Of a DNA stretch of 36,265 nucleotides, positions 1 through 7,910 are shown in pieces (position 1 is the first letter of the stretch; the number at the start of each line of letters is the position of its first letter). The translations under genes and the position numbers were made by a program. The notes under the pieces are model-generated. The model saw nothing but the letters and a program-made list of their open reading frames with translations, ran no database searches and was not told where the DNA came from. Source of the stretch: Bacteroidales bacterium. GTDB taxonomy: Bacteria > Bacteroidota > Bacteroidia > Bacteroidales > Bacteroidaceae. The stretch spans positions 1,228 to 37,492 of the forward strand of contig JAUNIC010000006.1 in assembly GCA_030523615.1 (NCBI GenBank). Reading direction: 5' to 3'.

Positions 1-17
1 GACTCTTCCAGAATGAA

Positions 18-125
18 GTCTCAGAGACCCTCTTACACTATAACAAGGATTTAGACAACGAATCAAAGCACTGGGCGACGTTTTCGCCACATACTCCGAG
101 ACCATCTTCCACTAAAACAAGGATT
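18..125. CRISPR. Degenerate CRISPR-like repeat pair, left of ATPase
   Basis: Two imperfect copies of a repeat of about 39 nt (18-56 and about 92-125) share the core GAGACCNTCTTNCACTA and the end ACAAGGATT. The first starts GTC and ends GAC, the inverted ends common in CRISPR repeats. The 35 nt between them (57-91) fit one spacer. Matching copies lie right of the neighbouring gene at 1569-1668. The window starts inside the locus, so more units may lie upstream. No cas gene is visible. Repeat class is inferred from architecture only. Confidence 0.5.
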
Positions 126-193
126 ACTTTCCGTGCTTACCCTTTTTAATTGTACCCAATTTGTCATCCTTGGCAAAAAGTTGCATTAACCGC

Positions 194-224
194 TTTGATA
201 TATTGGCGAAAAGTTGTAACTTTG
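194..224 (+). promoter_or_regulatory. Bacteroidetes-type promoter of the ATPase gene
   Basis: TTTG at 194-197 and TAACTTTG at 217-224 are 19 nt apart. This matches the -33/-7 form of Bacteroidetes housekeeping promoters. It places the transcript start near 231 and so argues for the ATG at 255 and against the upstream in-frame TTG at 150. Confidence 0.7.
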
Positions 225-254
225 CACCAGAATACACGGAAAAAAGTTGCAGAT

Positions 255-1559
255 ATGCTTAAAAGGAAAATACAAGACAAGCTCAACGACTGGTATAAAT
301 CAGGACATTACAAGGCTCCCCTGCTTTATGGAGCAAGACAAGTAGGGAAGACAACGGCGGTAAGAGAGTTCGCACGACGCCACTACAAGCACCTTGTGGA
401 GGTGAACTTCGTGAAGCGCCCCATCGCAATGCAGGCTTTTGACGGCGACCTGACAACAAAAACTATCATCACCAATTTGTCAGCTATGGGATTCGGTCCC
501 TTTGTCGAAGGTGAGACACTGCTCTTCCTTGACGAGATACAGGAGTGTCCCAATGCACGCACTGCCATCAAATTCCTTGTCGAAGAGAACGTGTACGACT
601 ACATCGAGTCGGGATCGCTGCTCGGCATCAACTACAAGCCCGTGCCCTCCTATCCCGTAGGGTACGAAGAGGAGTACGACGTCTATCCCATGGACTTTGA
701 GGAGTTCCTTTGGGCAAAGGGCATCGCTCCAGAGGTGTACGAAATGGCAAAGACTGCCTATAAGGAACTGAAGCCAGTGCCAGAATTCATACATCAGCAA
801 CTGAGCCGCTACTACCGCGAGTACCTTGTCGTAGGCGGTATGCCTGAGGCTGTGCAGAAGTTTGTCACGGTTGATGACTTCCAAGAGGTGGTGAAAGTGC
901 AGAAATCCATCATCTCCACTTATCGTGCTGACATCACCAATTACGCTGGCCGACAGGCTCCGCTGGTAAAGCGCGTGTTTGACGCCATACCATCGGAACT
1001 GGGCAAGGAAGACAAACGTTTCATCCTGGCCGACATCGAAAAAGGAGCCTCTCTCCGTAAATACGAGGATCCGACGCAATGGCTCATTGATGCGGGAGTG
1101 GCTTACTACTCGTTCAATACGAACGCCTTTGAACTGCCGTTCGAAGCTACAGAGAACAGACGACTCTACAAACTCTACATGGTTGATACGGGACTTCTCT
1201 GTTCGCAGTTGCTCAAAAACATGCAATTTCAGGTGATGAATGGCAACATTGAGGTCAACGAGGGAGCTTTGACGGAGAATTTCGTAGCTTGTGCGTTGGC
1301 GTCGCAGGATGTCTCGCTTCATTATTACGACAAGAAGAGCAAACTGGAGCTTGACTTCATCATTCCCGATGGTGATGGCATCAGCATTGTCGAGGTAAAG
1401 TCGGGTGATGCCTACAAGAAGCATGCATCGGTGAACCACGCCCGTAGCAACCATGCCATGCGTATCAGCCGAAGCATTGTCCTCTCCAAGTACAACGTAG
1501 AGGTGGATGACGGCGTCATCTATCTGCCTCTCTATATGGCTCCGATGATAGCGGAATGA
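255..1559 (+). CDS. AAA family ATPase with DUF4143 (434 aa)
   Basis: Walker A GARQVGKT is at residues 26-33 and Walker B LLFLDEIQE follows near residue 95. The C-terminal half has the DUF4143 signature, ending in a segment with ELDFIIPDGDG and VEVKSGD, which resembles a PD-(D/E)XK-type fold. These ATPases are common multi-copy genes in Bacteroidales; their cellular role is poorly defined and some occur near toxin or defence genes. The ATG at 255 was chosen because the promoter lies at 194-224; the longer frame from 150 would cross it. The gene stands alone, and CRISPR-like repeats lie on both sides, ending and starting within about 130 nt and 10 nt. It may have been inserted into an old array. 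Confidence 0.85.
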   Translation: MLKRKIQDKLNDWYKSGHYKAPLLYGARQVGKTTAVREFARRHYKHLVEVNFVKRPIAMQAFDGDLTTKTIITNLSAMGFGPFVEGETLLFLDEIQECPNARTAIKFLVEENVYDYIESGSLLGINYKPVPSYPVGYEEEYDVYPMDFEEFLWAKGIAPEVYEMAKTAYKELKPVPEFIHQQLSRYYREYLVVGGMPEAVQKFVTVDDFQEVVKVQKSIISTYRADITNYAGRQAPLVKRVFDAIPSELGKEDKRFILADIEKGASLRKYEDPTQWLIDAGVAYYSFNTNAFELPFEATENRRLYKLYMVDTGLLCSQLLKNMQFQVMNGNIEVNEGALTENFVACALASQDVSLHYYDKKSKLELDFIIPDGDGISIVEVKSGDAYKKHASVNHARSNHAMRISRSIVLSKYNVEVDDGVIYLPLYMAPMIAE

Positions 1560-1568
1560 TATTCCACA

Positions 1569-1668
1569 AACCATCTTTCAGTAAAACAAGGATTAAGACA
1601 CGCGGGTACCGCAAGCGATCTTGATGTCGTACATGTACTCCGAGACCATCTTCCATTAAAACAAGGAT
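1569..1668. CRISPR. Degenerate CRISPR-like repeat pair, right of ATPase
   Basis: Copies at about 1562-1599 and 1635-1668 match the pair at 18-125 in the same orientation (core CATTAAAACAAGGAT). The first ends GATTAAGAC, and exactly 35 nt (1600-1634) separate the two, the same spacing as the left pair. The left part of the first copy is diverged and the last copy lacks its end. It begins within about 10 nt of the ATPase stop codon. Confidence 0.5.
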
Positions 1669-1999
1669 CTTTTATTCTCTCTTCATTAGTCTTTGCTACA
1701 TCCAAGGTAGCAATTATTCCTCCCTCGAAAAATAGGGAGTAACCAAAACTGACGGTTTATTTGTTTTCTCGCAGCAGAAGTGCGTAACTTTGCAGCGTCA
1801 TTTGCCGATAACCCCGCGGCAGATGGCGCTGCAAAGCGTTTGCGTCCCTCTCTCTCAAGATTACTCCCCTCGGAGATAAGGAGCAATACGGCTTGCGAGG
1901 CTCGAAAAGTCGCCGTACCTTTGCACCCAGATTTGAAAAAGCACCGCCCACGACGGCGGCACAGAAACACGCATCAACAACACAAAAACCTCTACGACT
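1669..1999 (+). promoter_or_regulatory. Non-coding leader with two promoters for the helicase operon
   Basis: No convincing gene lies here. Two Bacteroidetes-type promoters are visible: TTTG 1761-1764 with TAACTTTG 1786-1793 (21 nt spacer), and TTG 1893-1895 with TACCTTTG 1916-1923 (20 nt spacer). A small hairpin, CTCCCT/AGGGAG, is near 1718-1740. The second promoter gives a leader of about 70 nt, A/C-rich and without a Shine-Dalgarno site, before the ATG at 2000. Confidence 0.55.
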
Positions 2000-2437
2000 A
2001 TGACAACATCCACAACCTCCCTCCAGACCATCGCAGCCGCTGTGCTGCCCGTAGTGGCCAACACGGCCGTAACCTACAACGCCGCAAAGAACGTGTTCCT
2101 CTCGCAGGGATGGACCAGCGCTGCCGGCAACATGTACTACAAGGCGATGCGCGTTTCGCCACGCCTCATAGTGTGCATGGACCTCGGCCAGGGCTACTGG
2201 TACACGTTCCTCAACGGCATCAAACTCTACGTCCTCGACGGAACAAAACCCGTGCTCATCGGCTCCCGCAGCTTTTACTGCAACGTCTTCAACGAGAGCA
2301 ACGCAAAGGCCAACTGCGCCGATATGCTCCTCAGCTACATGAAGGCGCAGGTGAAGCTCCGCGGCGGCAACCCCAACGACGTGGCTCTCCCCGGCCTCTG
2401 TCGCCAGCTCGCCTACGAGGTGCACCGGGCTTCATAA
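2000..2437 (+). CDS. Unknown protein, paralogue of the next gene (145 aa)
   Basis: Not a family I can name. The protein is soluble, with no convincing signal peptide. A central segment, LYVLDGTKPVLI then about 25 residues and ADMLLSYMK, aligns with LYAFDGTMPVMV and EDMLRRHIR in the 178-aa protein encoded next, so the two are distant paralogues. It is first in a three-gene run ending in a PIF1-like helicase, which suggests a shared DNA-related role, but nothing in the sequence shows an activity. The start at 2000 is supported by the promoter at 1893-1923 and by an ACAAAAACC leader just before the ATG that recurs before all three genes. Confidence 0.7.
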   Translation: MTTSTTSLQTIAAAVLPVVANTAVTYNAAKNVFLSQGWTSAAGNMYYKAMRVSPRLIVCMDLGQGYWYTFLNGIKLYVLDGTKPVLIGSRSFYCNVFNESNAKANCADMLLSYMKAQVKLRGGNPNDVALPGLCRQLAYEVHRAS

Positions 2438-2514
2438 GCCGCGAGGCCAGGGCTACGTCCCACTCCTCTAATATTATACACGCAACTACTAACCACACAA
2501 AAACCAACACGACC

Positions 2515-3051
2515 ATGACAATGACAGCACTCACCACCCCCACGACGGCCAGCAAGAACGTAGCCCTCAACATAAACCGAGTATGGGACGAGATCTTCCC
2601 CGAGTACGGCACTCCCCGCAAACAGCAGTTCGACTGGGACGAGTCGCAGCGGATGTGGCTCTACGACCGCTTCGTCAACTGTAGTGGCCACCTGCAGTAC
2701 AACGGCCTTCGGTTCTGCGGCAAGATTGCCTTCCGCGAGCGTGTCTCGGAGTATCATCACTGCACGTACATCAACGACGTCACGCTCTATGCCTTCGACG
2801 GTACGATGCCCGTGATGGTGGAGTGCCACAAGTTTGAGCGTACGTTCCATAACGCTGAGCTTATCCGCAGCATTAGCGAGGACATGCTCCGCCGCCACAT
2901 ACGCAGCACGCTCAAGACCATGGGCATTACCGCCAAGCCGGAGGAGATAGACCGCGAGGTGCAGCGTCTGATAGACGGCTGCTACAAGAGCTTCCTTGAC
3001 GATGACTACAACACCGGCATGCTCCAACTCGTGGCCGACCTCAAGGACTAA
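2515..3051 (+). CDS. Unknown protein, paralogue of the previous gene (178 aa)
   Basis: Not recognised. It shares the LYxxDGTxPV block and the following helical ADML/EDML block with the preceding 145-aa protein, and adds a longer helical C-terminus (EEIDREVQRL). The reading frame stays open far upstream of 2515, but the ATG at 2515 is chosen because it follows an A/C-rich leader (ACAAAAACCAACAC) almost identical to the one before the helicase gene, and because the upstream part overlaps the previous gene. The 77-nt gap to the previous gene has no promoter that I can see. Probably works with the helicase encoded next. Confidence 0.7.
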   Translation: MTMTALTTPTTASKNVALNINRVWDEIFPEYGTPRKQQFDWDESQRMWLYDRFVNCSGHLQYNGLRFCGKIAFRERVSEYHHCTYINDVTLYAFDGTMPVMVECHKFERTFHNAELIRSISEDMLRRHIRSTLKTMGITAKPEEIDREVQRLIDGCYKSFLDDDYNTGMLQLVADLKD

Positions 3052-3133
3052 GGCTCGCACTCCGAGGGGGGCAGACGGATGCCCTCCACTCACAACAACA
3101 CAACACTACTAACCCACAAAAACCAACACAACT

Positions 3134-5227
3134 ATGACAAACGCAACTCCCAACACCACCCCCAACGCAACAAAGAACACCAACGTCCCCGGTTTCGACC
3201 GCAGCAACCTCCAGCAAATGCAGGCCCTCGACTTCATCGAGAACACCAACTCCAGCTTCTTCCTCACCGGCCGCGCAGGCTCGGGAAAGACCACCTTTCT
3301 CAATAACGTGCGCGAGCATGTGGCCAAGAACTTCATCGTCCTCGGTTCGACGGGCGTAGCTGCCAACCTTGCCGGCGGCGATACCATCCACTCCTTCTTC
3401 GGCCTGCCACTCAATGCCTGCGAGCTCGGCACTGTGGGCACGATGAATCGCACGAAGATCGCTACGCTAAAGCACGCAGACACCGTCATCATCGACGAGA
3501 TCTCCATGGTGCGCTGCGACACCCTCGATGCCATCGACAGCACTATGCGCTACTACCTGCGCAGCAACCGCCCCTTTGGCGGCAAGCAGATGGTGTTCTG
3601 CGGCGACATGTTCCAGTTGGAGCCCGTGACGCGTCGCGGCACCGGAGAGCTGGAGCTGCTGAAGGACATCTACGGCATCGACAGCGGCTTCTACTTCTAC
3701 AAGGCGAAGGCCTTCAAGGGCCACAATCTGCCGACGATAGAGCTGCAGAAGGTGTACCGCCAGGAGAACCCCGAGTTTCTCGCCATCCTGCAGCGTGTTC
3801 GCACCAACACCATGACGCTCGGCGACGTCTATACGCTCAACCGCCGTGTGCTGATGCCCGTCGAGGACGAGGGCCACATCATCACCATCACCGGCCGCAA
3901 CGACACCGCCGACAAACTCAACGCCGAGCAGTTGGCACGCATTGACGCCGAGGAGTTCCACTACGGCGGCAAGGTTGAGGGCAAGTTCGCCGCTGCCCGC
4001 TTCCCCGCCGAGGAGGACCTCGCCCTGAAGGTGGGCGCACAGGTGATGTTCACCCGCAACGACATGCAGCGCCGCTGGGTCAACGGCACGCTCGGCGTGG
4101 TCACCGCCCTCACAAAGGACGAGGTGAAGGTGAAGCTGGAGAACGGTGGCGAGTATGCCGTGTCGCCCGTGACATGGGAGTGCTACGACCAGGAGTACAA
4201 TCCCGAGACGCGCAAGATCGAGAAACAGCTCGCCGGCACCTACACGCAGTACCCGCTGCGCTTGGCGTGGGCCTTCTCCATCCACAAGAGCCAGGGCATG
4301 ACCTTCGACCGCGTGGTCATCAACCTCACGGGACGCCTCTTTGCTGCAGGGCAATTCTACGTGGCGCTCAGCCGTGTGAAGAGCCTTGAGGGCCTCTACC
4401 TCACACGCCGCATCGGAACCTGCTACGCCAACACCAGCGCCGAGGTGCTTGCCTTCGCGGGCACCTTCAACGACAACCACAAGATCAGCCATGAGTTGGA
4501 GAGTGGTCGTGCTGTGAGTCAGCTGCTCCGCACCAAAGACTTCGACGCCGTCGGTCGCGAGTACCTGCTGCTCATCCAGAAGCGTGTCGGCGAGCGTGAG
4601 CTGAAGGAGGCCTACATGCTGATGACGAGCATGATGGGAACCATCGTGAGCGACGACGCCCTGCTCGGCACGGTGACCGACGTCCCCACTGTCCTCATGG
4701 CCCACGACGACCTCGTCACCAACAGCCTTGCGGCGTTGCTCTGTCTTTATGCCGGTCGCTACGAGGAGGGCATCATGTACGCCGACCGCGTGCTGCGTGA
4801 GGAGGAGAGTATCGAGCCCTACTACATCAAGGCACGCTGCCTGACGCTGCTCGGCCGCATCGACGAGGCAGACGCGACGTACGACGCTGGCGCGAAGTTC
4901 CTCAGCCTCAAGACGCCCGACTGCAAGACGCTCTATCAGGCCGCCATCCTCAACGAGCTCTACGACAAAGGCCCCGGCCTTGCCTTCCTGCAGAACATCA
5001 TCGGTGTTCACCCAGAGTACCTCCGCACCTACGGCACACTCCGCACGATGATGAAGCGCAAGGGCATTGAGTTGAAGCAGGCACTCGGCGATCCGCTCCC
5101 TCTCGTCGCTGCCTTCAACGGCGACGCCAACGAGGAGGAGTTCCTGGGGCAACTGCGCAGCGTCAAGGCAGAGTCCTTCGATGCCTTCCGTGCCTTCGTG
5201 CGCATCGTGAAAGACATGAACTTTTAG
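3134..5227 (+). CDS. PIF1-like SF1B helicase with TPR-like C-terminus (697 aa)
   Basis: Helicase motifs appear in order: Walker A TGRAGSGKT (residues 45-53), Walker B IIDEISM, motif III CGDMFQLEPV, then VYRQ, the TLGVV region, SIHKSQGMTFD and motif VI YVALSRVKS near residue 420. This is the PIF1/RecD2-like 5'-3' helicase arrangement. About 270 residues follow with helical repeats (for example AGRYEEGIMYADRVL and LGRIDEADATYDAG) that read as TPR-like, a likely protein-binding extension. The ATG at 3134 follows the recurring A/C-rich leader. It ends the operon with two paralogous unknown proteins, which could be partners. Role in recombination, replication or defence is inference. Confidence 0.85.
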   Translation: MTNATPNTTPNATKNTNVPGFDRSNLQQMQALDFIENTNSSFFLTGRAGSGKTTFLNNVREHVAKNFIVLGSTGVAANLAGGDTIHSFFGLPLNACELGTVGTMNRTKIATLKHADTVIIDEISMVRCDTLDAIDSTMRYYLRSNRPFGGKQMVFCGDMFQLEPVTRRGTGELELLKDIYGIDSGFYFYKAKAFKGHNLPTIELQKVYRQENPEFLAILQRVRTNTMTLGDVYTLNRRVLMPVEDEGHIITITGRNDTADKLNAEQLARIDAEEFHYGGKVEGKFAAARFPAEEDLALKVGAQVMFTRNDMQRRWVNGTLGVVTALTKDEVKVKLENGGEYAVSPVTWECYDQEYNPETRKIEKQLAGTYTQYPLRLAWAFSIHKSQGMTFDRVVINLTGRLFAAGQFYVALSRVKSLEGLYLTRRIGTCYANTSAEVLAFAGTFNDNHKISHELESGRAVSQLLRTKDFDAVGREYLLLIQKRVGERELKEAYMLMTSMMGTIVSDDALLGTVTDVPTVLMAHDDLVTNSLAALLCLYAGRYEEGIMYADRVLREEESIEPYYIKARCLTLLGRIDEADATYDAGAKFLSLKTPDCKTLYQAAILNELYDKGPGLAFLQNIIGVHPEYLRTYGTLRTMMKRKGIELKQALGDPLPLVAAFNGDANEEEFLGQLRSVKAESFDAFRAFVRIVKDMNF

Positions 5228-5839
5228 TTCGACCAGCGCGATAGAACGGGCACTGACTGTGCCCTCTATACAAAAGTGGGCAACTGCCGTAAACATCTCG
5301 GCGGCAGTTGTCCGCAGCAAACCGACAGAACCAGAGATGCCTACCCAAACAAAACTCTGAGAATGAACAAACTAAAAAAAATAATCATATAGAGTGTAAG
5401 AATTGGCAACGAGTAGCTACGAGCAGACGACATGTGCGTGCAGCGTCAAAGTTGGCTTGCGGCCGTTTTACCTGCGAGATTGAGGAGAACATCATCGATG
5501 TTTTCTTCATCTCTCTCAATGAACGCAATGAAGGTAAATCGTCAGCTGTCAAAAAGCGTATCCTGCGTCGGATCGTAGAGAAGCGCTCGGGACAAACTGC
5601 ACATCGTATGGTAGGAAAACGTCGCGATATGCTCAACTCGCATCTACAGTGCATCAACACGCGTAAGAGTATGGAGGCCATTCACCGCTACAGATTCTGC
5701 GTATGAAGGTGGCCGAGGAAATAGTATTTTCGGTACTGACGTCAACTGCACGAGATAGAATCATAGAAAAGAATTAAGCGCAATCCATCGACAATCATGA
5801 TCGGAATCACAACCTGCTCATAACACAAAATGCAAAAAT
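5228..5839. other. Gene-free stretch with two hairpins and a possible gene remnant
   Basis: Two inverted repeats follow the helicase gene: GGGCAC/GTGCCC at 5248-5264 and a 12-bp stem at 5278-5313 (GGGCAACTGCCG with its partner, one G-T pair). Neither has a clear T-run. Plus-strand codons at about 5379-5706 stay open and are rich in Arg/Lys/Glu, but there is no recognisable domain, no good start and no promoter, so this may be a decayed gene or chance. The rest shows nothing I can name. Confidence 0.35.
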
Positions 5840-5878
5840 AAAGCCTTCCTCGCTACACAAGCAGCAGAGGAAGGCTTT
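5840..5878. terminator. Bidirectional terminator downstream of the QueD-like gene
   Basis: A perfect 12-bp stem (AAAGCCTTCCTC with GAGGAAGGCTTT, 15-nt loop) lies 16 nt past the stop of the minus-strand QueD-like gene. A/T runs flank it, so it could stop transcripts from either side. Confidence 0.75.
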
Positions 5879-5894
5879 GCATTATGGGGGACAC

Positions 5895-6467
5895 TTATGA
5901 TTTCGGCTTCTCCCATCCACACTTGTAGCACTTACCGTCTTTGTCGAGAGCCACACCGCACTGCGGGCAGCGCTCTATGCTCACGTCGGGCTTGTAGCAT
6001 TCCGAAGCCGTGTTGTCGCCACTCTTGAAGGTCAGCTTCGCTATCGGCAACTTGTCCTTCAGCAGGTCATGCACAATCTTAATCATGCCCTCTACGGTCA
6101 TCGTCTCTTTCGTCACTACAAGACGACAGTCGGGGTAGGCTGTAGCAAGTTCTGTCTTGAATGCCACGCCCTTCATCGTGTTCTGCGGATGGCCGTTTCT
6201 GATGCCTTGCTTGTCGTAAACGTCAAGGATGGCGTGCCGAAGCGGGTCGTCCTCACGCAGAATCAGCGCGTGGTCGAAGTTGCGCAATACATCCCATGCC
6301 ACTTTCTTGATTTCGTTGCACGGATACACCATGTTCACACCGCAATTCACGTCATCTTCCACTTCTATGGTCAGCGTTCCCGTATGGCCGTGAAGATACT
6401 GCGCCTCGCCCTGAAACCCATAAAACCGGTGGGCATACTGCAAATCAAATGTTGTGATACTTCTCAT
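5895..6467 (-). CDS. QueD/6-pyruvoyl-tetrahydropterin synthase-like protein with zinc ribbon (190 aa)
   Basis: The N-terminal 150 residues match the QueD/PTPS fold: zinc ligands H13, H26 and H28 (AHRFYGF, LHGHTG), a DH pair at 65-66 (NFDHALIL) and Glu at 121 or 126 (VTKETMTVEG). QueD makes 6-carboxy-tetrahydropterin from dihydroneopterin triphosphate for queuosine. The catalytic Cys that normally precedes the HGH motif is not seen here; the stretch reads FQGEAQYLHGH. Residues 167-183 add a CPQC...CYKC zinc ribbon not found in ordinary QueD. It lies 77 nt downstream of ferritin on the same strand and may share its promoter. Exact reaction uncertain. Confidence 0.75.
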   Translation of the reverse strand: MRSITTFDLQYAHRFYGFQGEAQYLHGHTGTLTIEVEDDVNCGVNMVYPCNEIKKVAWDVLRNFDHALILREDDPLRHAILDVYDKQGIRNGHPQNTMKGVAFKTELATAYPDCRLVVTKETMTVEGMIKIVHDLLKDKLPIAKLTFKSGDNTASECYKPDVSIERCPQCGVALDKDGKCYKCGWEKPKS

Positions 6468-6518
6468 AATTCGTTCTGTTTTTTTGATTGGTAATTAATT
6501 CAAGTTTTCCACCTTAGT

Positions 6519-6552
6519 GGGAGTGATTTGGAAGAGTAAACGCCTCACTCCC
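6519..6552 (-). terminator. Hairpin between ferritin and the QueD-like gene
   Basis: An 8-bp perfect stem (GGGAGTGA 6519-6526 with TCACTCCC 6545-6552, 18-nt loop) contains the ferritin stop codon in one arm. No T-run follows, so it may be an attenuator or RNA-end stabiliser instead of a full terminator. Confidence 0.4.
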
Positions 6553-7033
6553 TTGCCAGCAAAGAGGTGTCGTAGGCGTACAAGGCTGCGATGTCGTCGC
6601 CAAGGCATTTCAGCGTATCAACTATCTCCATGGCTGACGCCTCTTCCTCAACCTGCTCGCCAACAAAGTATTGGAGGAAATGGAACGTGGCATAGTCGCC
6701 CTCGCTCATGGCCGCGCGGCACAGAGCGTCGATGCGTTCCGTAATTTTGCGCTCGTGCTCCAGGGCCTGCTCAAACATCTCCTTGGGGCTTTTCCACTTC
6801 TTCGGCACGTCGGTGATGTCGGCCAGTTCAGCCTCCACATGGCGGCTCTCCAGATAGTCAATAAACTTGTACGCATGCTGCATCTCTTCTTCGTGCTGCT
6901 TGCGCAACCAATGGTTCATACCGCGGCATCCCATCCGCCATGCGTCAATAGACATGGCCAGATAGAGTTGTGCCGCATACATCTCCGCATTGATCTGTGC
7001 GTTGATGTCGTCAATCATCTTCTTACTGATCAT
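6545..7033 (-). CDS. ftnA: Ferritin (162 aa)
   Basis: A four-helix non-haem ferritin of normal bacterial length. Ferroxidase residues are visible: E17 (NAEMYAAQLYL), E50 and H53 (HEEEMQHA), and the typical FVGEQVEEE segment near residue 125. It stores iron as a ferrihydrite core after oxidising Fe2+. The ATG at 7033 (MISKKMID) is chosen because the promoter TACCTTTG lies at 7090-7083 and the longer frame starting GTG at 7078 would begin at about the transcript start. A likely two-gene transcript continues into the QueD-like gene. Confidence 0.93.
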   Translation of the reverse strand: MISKKMIDDINAQINAEMYAAQLYLAMSIDAWRMGCRGMNHWLRKQHEEEMQHAYKFIDYLESRHVEAELADITDVPKKWKSPKEMFEQALEHERKITERIDALCRAAMSEGDYATFHFLQYFVGEQVEEEASAMEIVDTLKCLGDDIAALYAYDTSLLARE

Positions 7034-7082
7034 AATGTTCTGTTTTAAAGGGTTATAGGAACCGTTCGTCAGTTCCACGGTG

Positions 7083-7090
7083 CAAAGGTA
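7083..7090 (-). promoter_or_regulatory. Promoter -7 box of ferritin gene
   Basis: TACCTTTG followed by CA, read on the minus strand, is the standard Bacteroidetes -7 element. It gives a leader of about 45 nt before the ATG at 7033. Confidence 0.65.
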
Positions 7091-7250
7091 CGGCGAATAT
7101 CAGCACGTCCAACACATTTTCCATTCAATTTCATATTGTTGCCATAAGAGATAATAATCTATGAAGACCAAACGGCCAAGAGCATGAGAGAGGAAGAAAA
7201 CTCTAGGCACTTATATATAAAATGGCACCAATAGTCTATTAGTATTTAGT

Positions 7251-7356
7251 GGGAACAAAAATTATTCACGATTACCCAAAATTTGACTCCAAAAATTTTA
7301 ATATTTTAATTTTGGAAATAAATTTTGGGCAATTTGGGGAAATTTTTGTTCTATCC
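7251..7356. repeat. Nested A/T-rich inverted repeat, about 106 bp
   Basis: Three nested pairs of arms are visible: GGGAACAAAAATT (7251-7263) with AATTTTTGTTC and CCC (7341-7356); CCCAAAATTT (7275-7284) with AAATTTTGGG (7320-7329); and CCAAAAATT (7289-7297) with AATTTTGG (7308-7315). It would fold into one long interrupted hairpin. No gene lies within it. It could be a MITE-like remnant or an untranslated RNA fold. The remaining sequence between 7091 and 7621 shows nothing else I can name. Confidence 0.6.
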
Positions 7357-7621
7357 CCATTTTGGAGCCACAATGTATATAGTTACCAAACTCTATTGTT
7401 CATTTCTGAACACACTCCTTCGGCATTACAATTTCGTTCATCGTACTCCTTCGAGTTGTCATTATCCCCTAATCAATTCGTACGGGCGGGTGTTCTTTGC
7501 TCTCGATAACTATAAGTTATGGACGGATTCACCGAGACTCGATTATCTTGCTTTGCAACGATAATTAACGCGAATCTTGATTTTCTCTTCTTTTCGGCTG
7601 CATCGTTTACGAAGAAATTCG

Positions 7622-7629
7622 TAACTTTG
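7622..7629 (+). promoter_or_regulatory. Promoter -7 box for hydrolase/flavodoxin operon
   Basis: TAACTTTG followed by CGG. It sits immediately before the tandem repeat at 7629-7813, so that repeat would form the start of the 5' leader of the transcript. No clear -33 element is seen. Confidence 0.55.
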
Positions 7630-7813
7630 CGGCCATAAACATGCTTGCGCACCATGACCCGGCAGGTCGCACTGCGCGCTCCGCTGCTGACCTTCATTTG
7701 TTTATGCCCGCGAAGAAGCGGCCATAAACATGCTGAAAGCACCATGACCCGGCAGAACGCACTGCGCGCTCCGCTGCTGACCTTCATTTGTTTATGCCCG
7801 CGAAGAAGCGGCC
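7629..7813 (+). repeat. Two tandem 89/90-bp repeats in the 5' leader
   Basis: Two near-identical units start at GCGGCC (7629 and 7718) and a third partial GCGGCC is at 7808. Units differ mainly at 7645-7650 and 7665-7667. Each unit is bounded by an 8-bp inverted repeat, CATAAACA (7634-7641) and TGTTTATG (7699-7706 in unit one), so each could form a hairpin. An open frame runs through both units, giving a repeated peptide, but no start or codon signal supports a gene. Confidence 0.8.
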
Positions 7814-7910
7814 AAATCACTTTCCGTGCTCGCCATCTAGCTCATCTTTCATTTTCGGGCGCAGATTCTCGCGCTCTAACTCTTATGCATCTTCTAACAA
7901 CTCTACTACT

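Noticed and set aside
150..254. Longer start (TTG at 150) for the DUF4143 ATPase
   Set aside because: It would read through the promoter at 194-224; the ATG at 255 fits the family N-terminus.
18..1668. A complete CRISPR-Cas locus
   Set aside because: No cas gene, only four degenerate repeats and one spacer-sized gap on each side.
3467..5320. Long minus-strand open frame opposite the PIF1-like helicase
   Set aside because: It is a shadow of the helicase codons; its leucine/valine/histidine-rich text has no domain.
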